A DNA stretch of 25,371 nucleotides from DATDUP01 sp035290345 (GTDB taxonomy: Bacteria > Patescibacteriota > Patescibacteriia > Magasanikbacterales > UBA922): assembly GCA_035290345.1 (NCBI GenBank), contig DATDUP010000024.1:1-25371 (forward strand), written 5' to 3'. Below are positions 16,540 through 23,976 of the stretch, piece after piece; position 1 is the stretch's first letter, and each line of letters begins with the position of its first letter. The translations under genes were made by a program, and so were the position numbers. The notes under the pieces are model-generated. The model did not search any database. It saw only the letters and a list, made by a program, of their open reading frames with translations, and was not told the DNA's origin.

Positions 16540-17488
16540 CTTCTGCTCCCCAAATCAAAGGCCGACCAAAAGCTTTGACAAATCTATCCTTAAATTCAGC
16601 TATGGTAAAGGAATGATTCTGGGTTCCATAATGCTCAATGGCGTAACTAGCCGCCACTGCTCCCACCTGACCACAAGTTCGCCAATCATGTCCTTGGTTA
16701 AGAGCAGCAAAAAAACCAGCTCGGTAGGCATCCCCGGCACCAGTTGGATCATCAGCTGATTGTACCGGGCAAATCCCCACTTCAATCTGTTCATCCTTAG
16801 TATAAATAACTGAACCATCTACCCCCTTAGTAATAATAAGGACATCCACGTGCGTTAGCATTTCTTTTTGATCCCAACCTGTCTTTTCTTGGGTTAGCTT
16901 CATTTCATAATCATTGGCAATATAATATTTCGCCTGACCAATGATTTGCATTAATTCTTGGGGTGTAAAGGCCGTCAACTGGTGGGAAGGATCAAAGACA
17001 AACGGTATTTTTTTATCAAAACACTGTTTGGCATGAGCCAGCATAGCTTCTTTTTTGGTCGGAGTGATGAGGGCCAAAGAAACATTCTCCTTAATCGCGT
17101 CCATTGTCAAGTTAGTGGCCAAATCAGCCGCTCCATTATAATAGGCAATAATCTGATTATCATCTTTGTCAGTAGTGATATAAGCAGAAGCAGTAAGACG
17201 ATCGGCGACTGTAGTAATATAATCCGTATCTAAACCATCCTTTTTCAATTTCTGTAAATAATCCGCGCCATCATTACCCAAGGGAGATAAGACCAGTGGT
17301 TGGGCCCCTAAAAGATTCATAGTATAGGCAATATTCCCGGCACAGCCACCAAAATTCTTTTGTACTTTGTCCACCACGAAACAAACATTCAAAATATGAA
17401 TCTGTTCCGGTAAAATATGGTTACGAAAACTATCAGGAAAGTCCATGATAAAGTCATAGGCTAAGGAGCCGGAGATGAGGATGGGCAT
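16532..17488 (-). CDS. PfkB-family kinase, probably adenosine kinase
   Basis: 318 residues with the ribokinase fold: GGCAGNIAY (47-55) near the substrate site, and the anion-hole signature DDPTGAGDAYRAGF (246-259) with catalytic base D253. N-terminal SGSLAYDFIMDFPDSF is close to the start of PfkB-type bacterial adenosine kinases. Substrate assignment is supported by context: ahcY, which generates adenosine, is two genes downstream in the same orientation. Other PfkB sugars (ribose, fructose) cannot be excluded from sequence alone. It starts nine bases after the RlmD-like gene stop, so both are probably transcribed from the promoter before that gene. Confidence 0.85.
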   Translation of the reverse strand: MPILISGSLAYDFIMDFPDSFRNHILPEQIHILNVCFVVDKVQKNFGGCAGNIAYTMNLLGAQPLVLSPLGNDGADYLQKLKKDGLDTDYITTVADRLTASAYITTDKDDNQIIAYYNGAADLATNLTMDAIKENVSLALITPTKKEAMLAHAKQCFDKKIPFVFDPSHQLTAFTPQELMQIIGQAKYYIANDYEMKLTQEKTGWDQKEMLTHVDVLIITKGVDGSVIYTKDEQIEVGICPVQSADDPTGAGDAYRAGFFAALNQGHDWRTCGQVGAVAASYAIEHYGTQNHSFTIAEFKDRFVKAFGRPLIWGAEVE

Positions 17489-17497
17489 AAAATTCTA

Positions 17498-18760
17498 TTA
17501 TTTTTTCTTTAAAATAACCAGGCTTTCAACGTGTGGCGTCCGGGGAAAAAAATTATAAAGTCTGGCAAACACTGGCTCATAAGCTGGTAGAAACTGGGCT
17601 AAATCCCGGGCTTGGGTCGCTAGGTCACAGGACAAATACATCACCTGCGGTGGCTTTTGTTCTAAGACCGACCGCAAAACTTTAGGATGCAGACCAGACC
17701 GCGGGGGGTCAACCACCAAGGTCTTTTCGGCATCAATCAATTGTATCATCTTTTCTGCCGGAGCACACTCCACCCGGCAATTCCCAATGCGGTTTAAATG
17801 GATATTCTCTTGAGCATATTCTGAGGCCTCTTCATTGCTTTCCACTAGAACCCAATCCCGGGCTTGGTCGGCCAAAGGCAAACTAATGGAACCGACCCCA
17901 CAATAAAAATCTAAAGCCGAACGCTCTTTATCTAAAAATCTCCCGATATCAGCCAAGGCCTGGACAAAAACCGGCTGATTAATCTGAAAAAAGCTCAATA
18001 AACCAAACCGCAAGCGGGTTTGATTAATTAATCCTTCTAAATATTCCGGTCCTTGGGTGATTAACAATTCCGTGGGAACTGCCGCCGGGCACTTATGCGT
18101 AGAATAATAGAGTTTAAAACCAATCAACTCCTGATCAATCTCTGGCCAGGAATCAAACAAGAGACGATCTTTAATAAAAAGCGCGGCCAGGGCCTGATTT
18201 GGTTGCCCCGTTCTAATAATTAAAGACTTCAGAGAGCGCAGAGGAATTTTTTCCTTGTTAATCCAAAGTAAGATACTTTCAGCCACCCGATTAATTACTG
18301 GCTGGCTCAGGGCACAGCCGACCAACGGCTCCCGTTGCTTTTGCCCTCGCCTGAAAAAAGCCAATTTAATCCCGTCACCTTCCTCGGCAAAACTGTATTC
18401 AATTTTATTACGGTAACCAAAATCCTCCGGGGCAGCGGTCAATTGCCAGTCCCAGGAAAAATTGGCTTGCTTTTGGAAGACTTCTGTCGCAATCTTTACT
18501 TTCCATTCATTTTCTCCTTCGGGACTGAGAATCTGCCACGGGCTGCAAGACAAAAAATGACCCTCACGCGGCGCCAGACGTTGAGATGAAGGTTGGTAGA
18601 TTGCGGTCGCCACTCCTTCTTGATAATCACGTTTCTTCTTAAGCAAAGAAAACTCCACTTCTTCTCCTGGCAAAGCATTCCAGACAAAAACAGCTTGGCC
18701 GTTAGGCAAGTGCCCTAGCCCAGGACCGCCAAAAACTAATTTTTCAATCTTGACTCGCAT
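17498..18760 (-). CDS. RlmD/TrmA-type uracil-C5 RNA methyltransferase
   Basis: 420 residues: N-terminal TRAM domain (about 1-55), then a catalytic domain with FFQIN (257-261), SAM motif DFYCGVG (284-290), DPPRSGL (351-357), catalytic cysteine C378 in YLSCDLATQARDL, and the final HVE with general base E412. These methylate uracil C5 in rRNA or tRNA. The four-cysteine Fe-S site of E. coli RlmD is incomplete: C72 and C149 are the only candidates in the relevant regions. Target (U1939, U747 or T54) cannot be assigned. It opens the methyl-cycle cluster and makes S-adenosylhomocysteine, the substrate of the SAHH encoded downstream. Confidence 0.92.
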   Translation of the reverse strand: MRVKIEKLVFGGPGLGHLPNGQAVFVWNALPGEEVEFSLLKKKRDYQEGVATAIYQPSSQRLAPREGHFLSCSPWQILSPEGENEWKVKIATEVFQKQANFSWDWQLTAAPEDFGYRNKIEYSFAEEGDGIKLAFFRRGQKQREPLVGCALSQPVINRVAESILLWINKEKIPLRSLKSLIIRTGQPNQALAALFIKDRLLFDSWPEIDQELIGFKLYYSTHKCPAAVPTELLITQGPEYLEGLINQTRLRFGLLSFFQINQPVFVQALADIGRFLDKERSALDFYCGVGSISLPLADQARDWVLVESNEEASEYAQENIHLNRIGNCRVECAPAEKMIQLIDAEKTLVVDPPRSGLHPKVLRSVLEQKPPQVMYLSCDLATQARDLAQFLPAYEPVFARLYNFFPRTPHVESLVILKKK

Positions 18761-18769
18761 AGCAGAAGA

Positions 18770-18798
18770 ATCTTAAACAATATCAGGCTAGATGTCAA
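18770..18798 (-). promoter_or_regulatory. Promoter of the RNA methyltransferase-PfkB kinase unit, leaderless arrangement
   Basis: Minus strand: consensus -35 TTGACA (18793-18798), 17-base spacer, -10 TAAGAT (18770-18775). Nine bases separate the -10 from the ATG at 18760, the same distance as at the SpoIID gene. The -35 begins in the U-tract of the preceding terminator. Confidence 0.8.
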
Positions 18799-18821
18799 AA
18801 GACTGCCCCCAGGCAGTCTTT
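18798..18821 (-). terminator. Intrinsic terminator after the lipoprotein gene
   Basis: Ten-base perfect arms AAAGACTGCC (18798-18807) and GGCAGTCTTT (18812-18821) with a four-base loop, seven bases after the lipoprotein stop; the minus-strand exit reads TCTTTTGACA. The short U-tract is shared with the -35 of the next promoter. Confidence 0.8.
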
Positions 18822-18828
18822 CAGCTGT

Positions 18829-19278
18829 TTATTTGTTTTTCCTTTCTAACAATTCATCTGGCAACACCCATTTGGCCATAGGTAAATTGTTGCAGGCCCC
18901 GGCGGCGTACTGCGGCTCTTCTACTGGCGCTCCACCGTATTGATATGACCAAAGTACGACTTCGGCTATAGTTTCCAAACCAGTATTGCATCCCCCAATT
19001 TCACTATAAGGGCAAGCGTCCAGGCTAAAATTTCCCGCACCCTGGCAGTTTAATTTCATCTGTTCCTCTGTCCAAAGAGAACCAACATAGTCCACGCAGG
19101 TACTGGCTTGAGCAATGGCATTACAGCTTCCTCGCACTTTCCAATCCACTGATTCTGCCTCGCCTACCAGGTCCATCACGTCCTCTTCTGTTATTTGTTC
19201 CTCTTCTGGCGCTTCACCACAACCAGCCAAGACTAAAAGCAAGGGGAGAAGCAGGAAAAAAGCGAAAAACTTTTTCAT
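18829..19278 (-). CDS. Small Cys-rich lipoprotein of unknown function
   Basis: 149 residues. A lipoprotein signal peptide is clear: MKKFF, a leucine-rich core and lipobox LAGC with C20 as the acylated cysteine. An acidic linker (APEEEQITEEDV) follows. The mature domain has six further cysteines, an even number that fits three disulfides, and no family is recognised. A weak promoter (TTGCCT, 18-base spacer, TAATAA) lies eight bases before the ATG. It is 30 bases after the DUF1653 gene and ends with a strong hairpin. It could be a client of the DsbA-like enzyme encoded elsewhere in the window; that is inference. Confidence 0.82.
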   Translation of the reverse strand: MKKFFAFFLLLPLLLVLAGCGEAPEEEQITEEDVMDLVGEAESVDWKVRGSCNAIAQASTCVDYVGSLWTEEQMKLNCQGAGNFSLDACPYSEIGGCNTGLETIAEVVLWSYQYGGAPVEEPQYAAGACNNLPMAKWVLPDELLERKNK

Positions 19279-19308
19279 ACTTAAGATTATTATTTAGCTC
19301 TAATATTT

Positions 19309-19524
19309 TTAGGCAATCAATAAAAACCGCGGCTGCTCCTTTCCGTCTACCACCACCGAACTCACAAACTCTTCCTTGGGCCTTACCCAAAGCGATACAT
19401 TCGATTCATACAAGGGACAATAAATAACCACGTCTACCAAAGTCTCACTGTCCTTACCCAGACCAACCACTTCATACTTTCCCCCTTTATAATGTTGGTA
19501 TTGTCCATGAACCTTGATTTCCAT
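19309..19524 (-). CDS. DUF1653 domain protein
   Basis: 71 residues, the whole length being one DUF1653 domain: YQHYKGGKYEVVGLGKDSET near the start, VIYCPLY in the middle, then WVRPKEEF and PRFLLI at the end, matching the conserved pattern Y-x-H-Y-K-G...ET...Y...WVRP...F...RF. The family is small, beta-rich and of unknown biochemical role. It starts three bases after the stop of the Cas4-like nuclease gene and is co-transcribed with it. Confidence 0.92.
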   Translation of the reverse strand: MEIKVHGQYQHYKGGKYEVVGLGKDSETLVDVVIYCPLYESNVSLWVRPKEEFVSSVVVDGKEQPRFLLIA

Positions 19525-19527
19525 AGA

Positions 19528-20256
19528 TTACTCCTGAGCGGCTCGAACATATCGGCAGTACTCGCAATCTTCCCCTGGAGACGGAGCCTTGACCAAATTC
19601 AAACACTGGTGCAAACCAAGCACGGCTTTTTCCACCCATTGATCATCCCCAATATAGGGAACAATCTGTACTGAAAACTCCAGACGACCATCAAAAGCTT
19701 TCCGGTCTATCTGTCCATTCGCAAAAACAAAATAGCCCGTATCTGACACTTTAAATCCATTCTGGCGCAACAACCATTGGTACACTTCCATTTGTCGTTT
19801 ATACCCGCTCTTATATTCATCATCCAGACTGATCTCCTTCACAGTGCTGGTCGCTTTGTAATCTACGACAATCAACTCTTTTTGTTCGTTTTGCCAAATA
19901 TCATCAACTCCGCCCGTGATCATCAAATTGGTGGCGGGGTGTAAATACTCCACGCCTTTGCGCAAAGCATCACGCCAATCATCCATCTTCGTATGGGCGA
20001 ACGGAACCGCTTTCAAACCATAGGCTTCCATCAACGGATGGGCGGTCTGTCGAGCGCGATGAATGTCAAATTCCTTTTTCAACAAAATATCTACTGCGTT
20101 ATTCAAAGAAAAGGCTGGAAACGAGGGCCGGGAAATACCCAAACGCCGATCCAGATAAAAACAGCGGGGACAATTTAAAAACAAATCAATTTTGGAACGA
20201 CTGATACGAAAAGCCTGTTGGCTACCTGGTGTATAAGTATATTTTTTGTAAGCCAT
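19528..20256 (-). CDS. Cas4/RecB-like PD-(D/E)XK nuclease with probable Fe-S site
   Basis: 242 residues of the PDDEXK_1 type. Nuclease motifs are GGVDDIW (D118 or D119), VVDYKA (D132, K134) and the QMEVYQW helix (Q155, Y159). Cysteines at 29 and 32 near the N terminus and at 218, 231 and 234 near the C terminus resemble the four-cysteine Fe-S clamp of Cas4, AddB and related exonucleases. No cas1, cas2 or CRISPR array is in the window, so it is a stand-alone nuclease, perhaps in DNA repair. It has a strong promoter of its own and is followed by DUF1653 and the lipoprotein. Confidence 0.88.
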   Translation of the reverse strand: MAYKKYTYTPGSQQAFRISRSKIDLFLNCPRCFYLDRRLGISRPSFPAFSLNNAVDILLKKEFDIHRARQTAHPLMEAYGLKAVPFAHTKMDDWRDALRKGVEYLHPATNLMITGGVDDIWQNEQKELIVVDYKATSTVKEISLDDEYKSGYKRQMEVYQWLLRQNGFKVSDTGYFVFANGQIDRKAFDGRLEFSVQIVPYIGDDQWVEKAVLGLHQCLNLVKAPSPGEDCEYCRYVRAAQE

Positions 20257-20271
20257 AAAATATTATCCAGT

Positions 20272-20300
20272 ATTATAACCCAGGTAATTATTCTTCTCAA
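20272..20300 (-). promoter_or_regulatory. Promoter of the Cas4-like nuclease unit
   Basis: Minus strand: -35 TTGAGA (20295-20300), 17-base spacer, -10 TATAAT (20272-20277). The hexamer is 15 bases from the ATG, giving a leader of about eight bases without a Shine-Dalgarno sequence. Confidence 0.85.
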
Positions 20301-20318
20301 GATACTACCACCGTTAAT

Positions 20319-20630
20319 TCAGGCAAAAATCAACGTGAGAAAATTAACCGCCAGCAAAACCGCCAACCATAAAACCGTGTAGACAAATAACCGCACCCCC
20401 GCAGATTTTTTCCCCTCCCAATATAATAAAATTGGTCGGCCCAGGACCAGAGCACTGGTAACCGCGGCTGAAACTACGAACAGCAGAAGAAATGTCATAG
20501 GCGCCAACATGCCTTTCACTTGGCCGAATATCTTCTCTCCATTTTGCATTAACCAAGAAACCAAAAACACATACACTGAAACCAAAATCGCTTGTATAAG
20601 ACTCATTAACCAAAGTTTATTTTTCCACAT
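20319..20630 (-). CDS. Small three-TM membrane protein of unknown function
   Basis: 103 residues with three hydrophobic segments at about 7-28, 40-66 and 80-102, separated by short charged loops (MQNGEKIFGQVKG and YWEGKKSAGVR). No family is recognised. It has its own promoter upstream (20663-20691) and stands alone between the hydrolase gene and the nuclease promoter. Hydrophobic composition across the full frame and that promoter support it as real. An overlapping minus-strand frame at 20344-20613 looks like a shadow. Confidence 0.7.
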   Translation of the reverse strand: MWKNKLWLMSLIQAILVSVYVFLVSWLMQNGEKIFGQVKGMLAPMTFLLLFVVSAAVTSALVLGRPILLYWEGKKSAGVRLFVYTVLWLAVLLAVNFLTLIFA

Positions 20631-20662
20631 ATATTAATTATTAATGTCATTCATCTTCTTCT

Positions 20663-20691
20663 ATAGTATTCCCCACCTCTGCGACTGTCAA
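20663..20691 (-). promoter_or_regulatory. Promoter of the three-TM protein gene
   Basis: Minus strand: consensus -35 TTGACA (20686-20691), 17-base spacer, -10 TACTAT (20663-20668, four of six). The -35 overlaps the TGA stop of the hydrolase gene. The leader would be about 25 bases. Confidence 0.65.
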
Positions 20692-21458
20692 TAAAACAAA
20701 TAAGGGCCGGCTCCCTCCATAATTCTTCCATTAACTAGTTCAACCTCGTTGTCATGGTGGCGATAATCATGCCCGATCCCAGCCAAAGTAATCAAGACCT
20801 TGGGTTCGTTGGCATTCTCAAATATCTGGTTCACCTCGGCCGACGTCACTAAATCATCCAACTCTCCGGCAACCAAAACCACCGGCGCATGAACCTTTTT
20901 TACATCCTCCAAAGCATCATAATTATCCCTATCCAAGATATGAGAAAAAGGGACAAGTATCTCTCTTTTCTCTTCTTCGTCCTCAGGTAAATCCCGATAA
21001 GAGGCATGCACCCCTTTCTTTTCCCATTCTTCACGTTTCCTACCCAACAGAGGGCCAAACGAAGGCATGATCCCTAAGACAACTGAAATGCGAGGATCAC
21101 GGGCAGCGTAAAGAATCGACATCTGACCACCGCGACTATGTCCTCCCAACAAAATATTCTGATAATCCTTCTGACTAGTCATATAATCCAAGACATTCCT
21201 GATGTCGATAAGATATTGAGAATTCGTATAATCAGAAATCGTGCCCGCACTTTCCCAGGTACCGGTCGGATCAAACCTAACCACCACTAATCCTTTCTGA
21301 CTTAATTCTTCCGCTAATTTCACCAGATGTTTATAATCCTTAGTATCCAAATACCCTGGGCAAAGGATGGCTAACCCACCCGTCTCTTTTTCTGGATAGT
21401 GGATAACCGCGGCCAGATCACCTTTGGTCGAAGGAATATTTTGTTTAATCAATGACAT
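20688..21458 (-). CDS. Alpha/beta hydrolase
   Basis: 256 residues of the alpha/beta-hydrolase fold. The nucleophile elbow is GGHSRGG with S108; the likely acid is in VLVAGELDDLV and the histidine in GIGHDYRHH. An oxyanion-side CPGYLDTKDYKH follows the third strand. Similar proteins are serine aminopeptidase or dienelactone-hydrolase-like esterases with no fixed substrate. No signal peptide is present, so it is cytoplasmic. Ninety-five bases separate it from the upstream MFS gene, and I saw no convincing promoter in that gap. Confidence 0.9.
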   Translation of the reverse strand: MSLIKQNIPSTKGDLAAVIHYPEKETGGLAILCPGYLDTKDYKHLVKLAEELSQKGLVVVRFDPTGTWESAGTISDYTNSQYLIDIRNVLDYMTSQKDYQNILLGGHSRGGQMSILYAARDPRISVVLGIMPSFGPLLGRKREEWEKKGVHASYRDLPEDEEEKREILVPFSHILDRDNYDALEDVKKVHAPVVLVAGELDDLVTSAEVNQIFENANEPKVLITLAGIGHDYRHHDNEVELVNGRIMEGAGPYLFY

Positions 21459-21553
21459 ATTTTAAATACTTTTCACCCCTGACACGATATCGCTCTTCGC
21501 TTATCTTTTAAACCAGCCACAACAATTTTTACCAATTCATTCATACCCACCAA

Positions 21554-22804
21554 CTACAACTCAGAAGATTTGGTTTTAATGATAATACTTTTCGGCGTAA
21601 CCACCAAGAGCACAATCGCCAAAATTGCTCCAAAAATACCCAAGATACTAAAAGCGCCCTTCATGCCACAAAGATCGGCTAATATACCGGCTGTAATCGG
21701 CCCAAGGACATACCCAATATTAAAGGCAAAGTCCTCCAAACTCTCTATCTCTCCCTCAACCTGAGTAGCCTCGGATATATAATCGGCATAAGCAGCATTG
21801 ATCGCGGGCAGAGCCATGCTGATAAATAATGATGAGAGAAATACTACAAAAATAGAAACCACTGAATTTGGCGAATAGACAAAAAACGATAATATCAATG
21901 AACCAACTAATAACCCGGCGAGGGCCGTCTTTTTCTTGCCAAAACGTTTGGTCAATGTGCCCACAAACCACCCGACAATTAGGGCCGGCAGGGAAAAAGC
22001 CGCCAAAAACATACCCCCAAACTGACCAAGATTAGTGGTTTCGGCGTAAAGCGGCGCCAGTGTCCAGAAAAAGGCTTCTATAAAAAATAGATAAAATGTC
22101 AGACACAAAACCGGCATCATTAATTTCCCCAGTTTTCTCCAGAGATGAAACTCAATAAATAGATTCTTCCGCCTTGGCGTCTGAATTAATTCAGTCTCAG
22201 TGGAATGATTTTTGCGTATCAAATATATGAGAAGAGTAAAAAAAATGAATCCCATTGCTAAGAAAATCCAGCCTGAAGAAACCGAACGTTGGTTTACCTG
22301 ATCCACAATCAACAGCCCCACAATAAATGGCGCCAGTATCCCCCCGAGGGCGCGAAATGTTTGAACTAAACCAAAGCTCGGGGCATGTTCGGTCTTTTTG
22401 GTGTACCGACCGATAAAATTAAAAGTACCAAAGCCATACAAATCAAAATACAGTCCCCAAACGGCCATGACAAATATGAAAAACCAAATTGTCTTTGCTT
22501 GCCAAAGAAGCAACGGATAGATCGCACAAATTACAAACATTACCAGGAAAGTTTTTTTGAAATTGGTATTCTTAAATATTTTACAAATCAAAAAATCAAA
22601 TATCGCTCCCGCTATCGATGAACTACCCAGGATTAACCCTATCATGCTATTCGAAAAACCCCGTTCTTCAATTATCAAAGGCGTCACATACTGCATGATA
22701 CTGTCAAAAATAGTCCAAAAAAATACCATGAAGGAGAAAACATAGATAAAAGATTTTTGCCCGGACAAATATTTACTGGCGAACGTCTTAAAATCTCTTC
22801 TCAT
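21554..22804 (-). CDS. MFS transporter
   Basis: 416 residues with 12 predicted membrane segments in two six-helix halves and a cytoplasmic basic loop between them (IRKNHSTETELIQTPRRKNLF). The second half contains GWFVGTLTKRFGKKKTALAG, the typical major-facilitator loop 8-9 motif; the corresponding first-half loop (KIFKNTNFKKT) is less canonical. The substrate cannot be assigned; multidrug or sugar efflux carriers are the broad relatives. The final helix ends in a lysine-rich tail. The leader region 22805-22895 is AT-rich with no promoter I would commit to. Confidence 0.88.
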   Translation of the reverse strand: MRRDFKTFASKYLSGQKSFIYVFSFMVFFWTIFDSIMQYVTPLIIEERGFSNSMIGLILGSSSIAGAIFDFLICKIFKNTNFKKTFLVMFVICAIYPLLLWQAKTIWFFIFVMAVWGLYFDLYGFGTFNFIGRYTKKTEHAPSFGLVQTFRALGGILAPFIVGLLIVDQVNQRSVSSGWIFLAMGFIFFTLLIYLIRKNHSTETELIQTPRRKNLFIEFHLWRKLGKLMMPVLCLTFYLFFIEAFFWTLAPLYAETTNLGQFGGMFLAAFSLPALIVGWFVGTLTKRFGKKKTALAGLLVGSLILSFFVYSPNSVVSIFVVFLSSLFISMALPAINAAYADYISEATQVEGEIESLEDFAFNIGYVLGPITAGILADLCGMKGAFSILGIFGAILAIVLLVVTPKSIIIKTKSSEL

Positions 22805-22895
22805 ACTATCTATTTTAAAATTTAACTTTTAGACAAAACGCTAAGAAAATAAACTCACTGCTTCGCGGGGATAACTAACATCGTCATTACTAAAT

Positions 22896-23384
22896 CTAAA
22901 AATGTTTTTCAAATATAAACCTCAGTTCATCAGTAATTTTTTCTCCATTTCTAATCATCTTTTTTATTTCCTCAACCCCAAAGAACTCTACTCTCTCTAC
23001 TTCGCTCTCCTGCAGCGCTAACTGTTCTCCTTGATATTGGGCGCTGAAAATAGTCATAAAAATTTTAAGACCCGATCCTTTTCGCTCATAATAATCCTGA
23101 TATAATTTTTTTAACTCTGTAGTCAGACCAATTTCCTCCCTCATTTCTCGGTAAGCCGCTTCTTCATATGTTTCTCCCTCATCTACTCTGCCTCCGGCCG
23201 ATGTCACCCAATGTGCTGGCGCATAGGACTTGGTCTGGCTGCGCATCTGCAGCATAATCTCACCTTTGGAGTTAAACAGTAGCACGTGTACTATGCGATG
23301 CGGATATTTTTTCTCGTATAATTCTTTTTCCGTAACCGCCCCCACCACTTCATCTTTTTCATTTACAATTGTTATATTTTTCAT
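22896..23384 (-). CDS. Nudix hydrolase, IPP-isomerase-like group
   Basis: 162 residues. The Nudix box at G65-L87 is complete (GRVDEGE, then REMREEIGL). The N terminus MKNITIVNEKDEVVGAVTEKELY with HRIVHVLLFNSKGEIMLQ is the layout of the IDI/YfcD-type Nudix proteins, though the isomerase-specific cysteine motif is not apparent, so a hydrolase is more likely. The ATG is ten bases downstream of the 3' end of tRNA-Ser on the same strand with no room for a promoter, so its mRNA probably arises by read-through of the tRNA transcript and processing. Confidence 0.9.
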   Translation of the reverse strand: MKNITIVNEKDEVVGAVTEKELYEKKYPHRIVHVLLFNSKGEIMLQMRSQTKSYAPAHWVTSAGGRVDEGETYEEAAYREMREEIGLTTELKKLYQDYYERKGSGLKIFMTIFSAQYQGEQLALQESEVERVEFFGVEEIKKMIRNGEKITDELRFIFEKHF

Positions 23385-23394
23385 AAGTAAAACT

Positions 23395-23482
<88 letters not shown>

Positions 23483-23510
23483 TAGTGGTTATATATTAGC
23501 GGAAAAGAAA

Positions 23511-23533
23511 AAGGCCGTCCACATGGCGGCCTT
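23511..23533 (-). terminator. Intrinsic terminator of rplS
   Basis: Minus strand: arms AAGGCCG (23527-23533) and CGGCCTT (23511-23517) around a nine-base loop, five bases after the rplS stop, followed by TTTCTTTTCC. A-rich sequence on the other side (GTAAAAAAG) makes a partial plus-strand terminator too. Confidence 0.85.
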
Positions 23534-23538
23534 CTTTT

Positions 23539-23880
23539 TTACTTTGTTTCTTTGGTGGGACGTTTCACTTCTTTCAGACGTTTTCCATGGCTGCGCAGAT
23601 AATGGGCCTTGGCCTGACGCACTCGCATTTCACGTACAAGTTCAAACTTGGCAATGGCTGGGGAATGAATGGGGTAAATCTTTTCCACACCAATACCATC
23701 TGAAATCTTTCTGATGGTTACCGTGGCCCCGCTCTCTTTCCCATGCTTTACAGCTAGCACTGTACCCTCAAAAATCTGAATTCGTTCCTTTTCTTCACCT
23801 TTAGCATTGGTCTCTCGTATCTTCTGGTGAGCTTTGACAATCATGCCTGGTTTAAGTTGTTCTCTAATATCTTCGGTCAT
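23539..23880 (-). CDS. rplS: 50S ribosomal protein L19
   Basis: 113 residues, the standard bacterial L19 length. LKPGMIVKAHQKIRE, the central GKERIQIFEGTVLAVK-like segment, TVRKISDGIGVEKIYPIHSP and the basic end RQAKAHYLRSHGKRLKE are all diagnostic of L19, which sits at the 30S-50S interface. Unlike E. coli, it is not next to rpsP, rimM or trmD; here it follows gmk, from which it is separated by its own promoter and a 60-base leader with a 12-base palindrome. Its stop is followed by a strong terminator. Confidence 0.97.
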   Translation of the reverse strand: MTEDIREQLKPGMIVKAHQKIRETNAKGEEKERIQIFEGTVLAVKHGKESGATVTIRKISDGIGVEKIYPIHSPAIAKFELVREMRVRQAKAHYLRSHGKRLKEVKRPTKETK

Positions 23881-23904
23881 ATATTTATTTTGTGAGAGGT
23901 TGAA

Positions 23905-23916
23905 GAATGATCATTC
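23905..23916. promoter_or_regulatory. Palindrome in the rplS leader
   Basis: GAATGATCATTC is a perfect 12-base palindrome in the 5' leader of rplS, extendable imperfectly with TTGAA on one side and CAA on the other. It could form a small RNA hairpin or a dimeric repressor site. Bacterial L19 mRNAs in other phyla can carry autoregulatory leaders, but I cannot match this one to such a structure. Confidence 0.35.
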
Positions 23917-23947
23917 AACATCAATAATTGGTTAAGGATGTGGGCTC

Positions 23948-23976
23948 AGTCTACTACATGGGCGGCTATTTGTCAA
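23948..23976 (-). promoter_or_regulatory. Promoter of rplS
   Basis: Minus strand: consensus -35 TTGACA (23971-23976), 17-base spacer, -10 TAGACT (23948-23953). The -35 overlaps the last codons of gmk. The predicted start near 23941 leaves a leader of about 60 bases, the longest in the window. Confidence 0.8.

Noticed and set aside
16049..16759. 236-codon plus-strand open frame opposite the antiporter and PfkB kinase genes
   Set aside because: It is a shadow of two well-supported minus-strand genes; composition is low-complexity (K, P, T, N, I) with no fold or motif.
19528..20256. Possible CRISPR-Cas locus around the Cas4-like gene
   Set aside because: No repeat array and no other cas gene is visible anywhere in the window.
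21459..21553. Promoter for the alpha/beta hydrolase
   Set aside because: Several weak TTG and TA-rich pairs exist, but none with acceptable spacing and matches.
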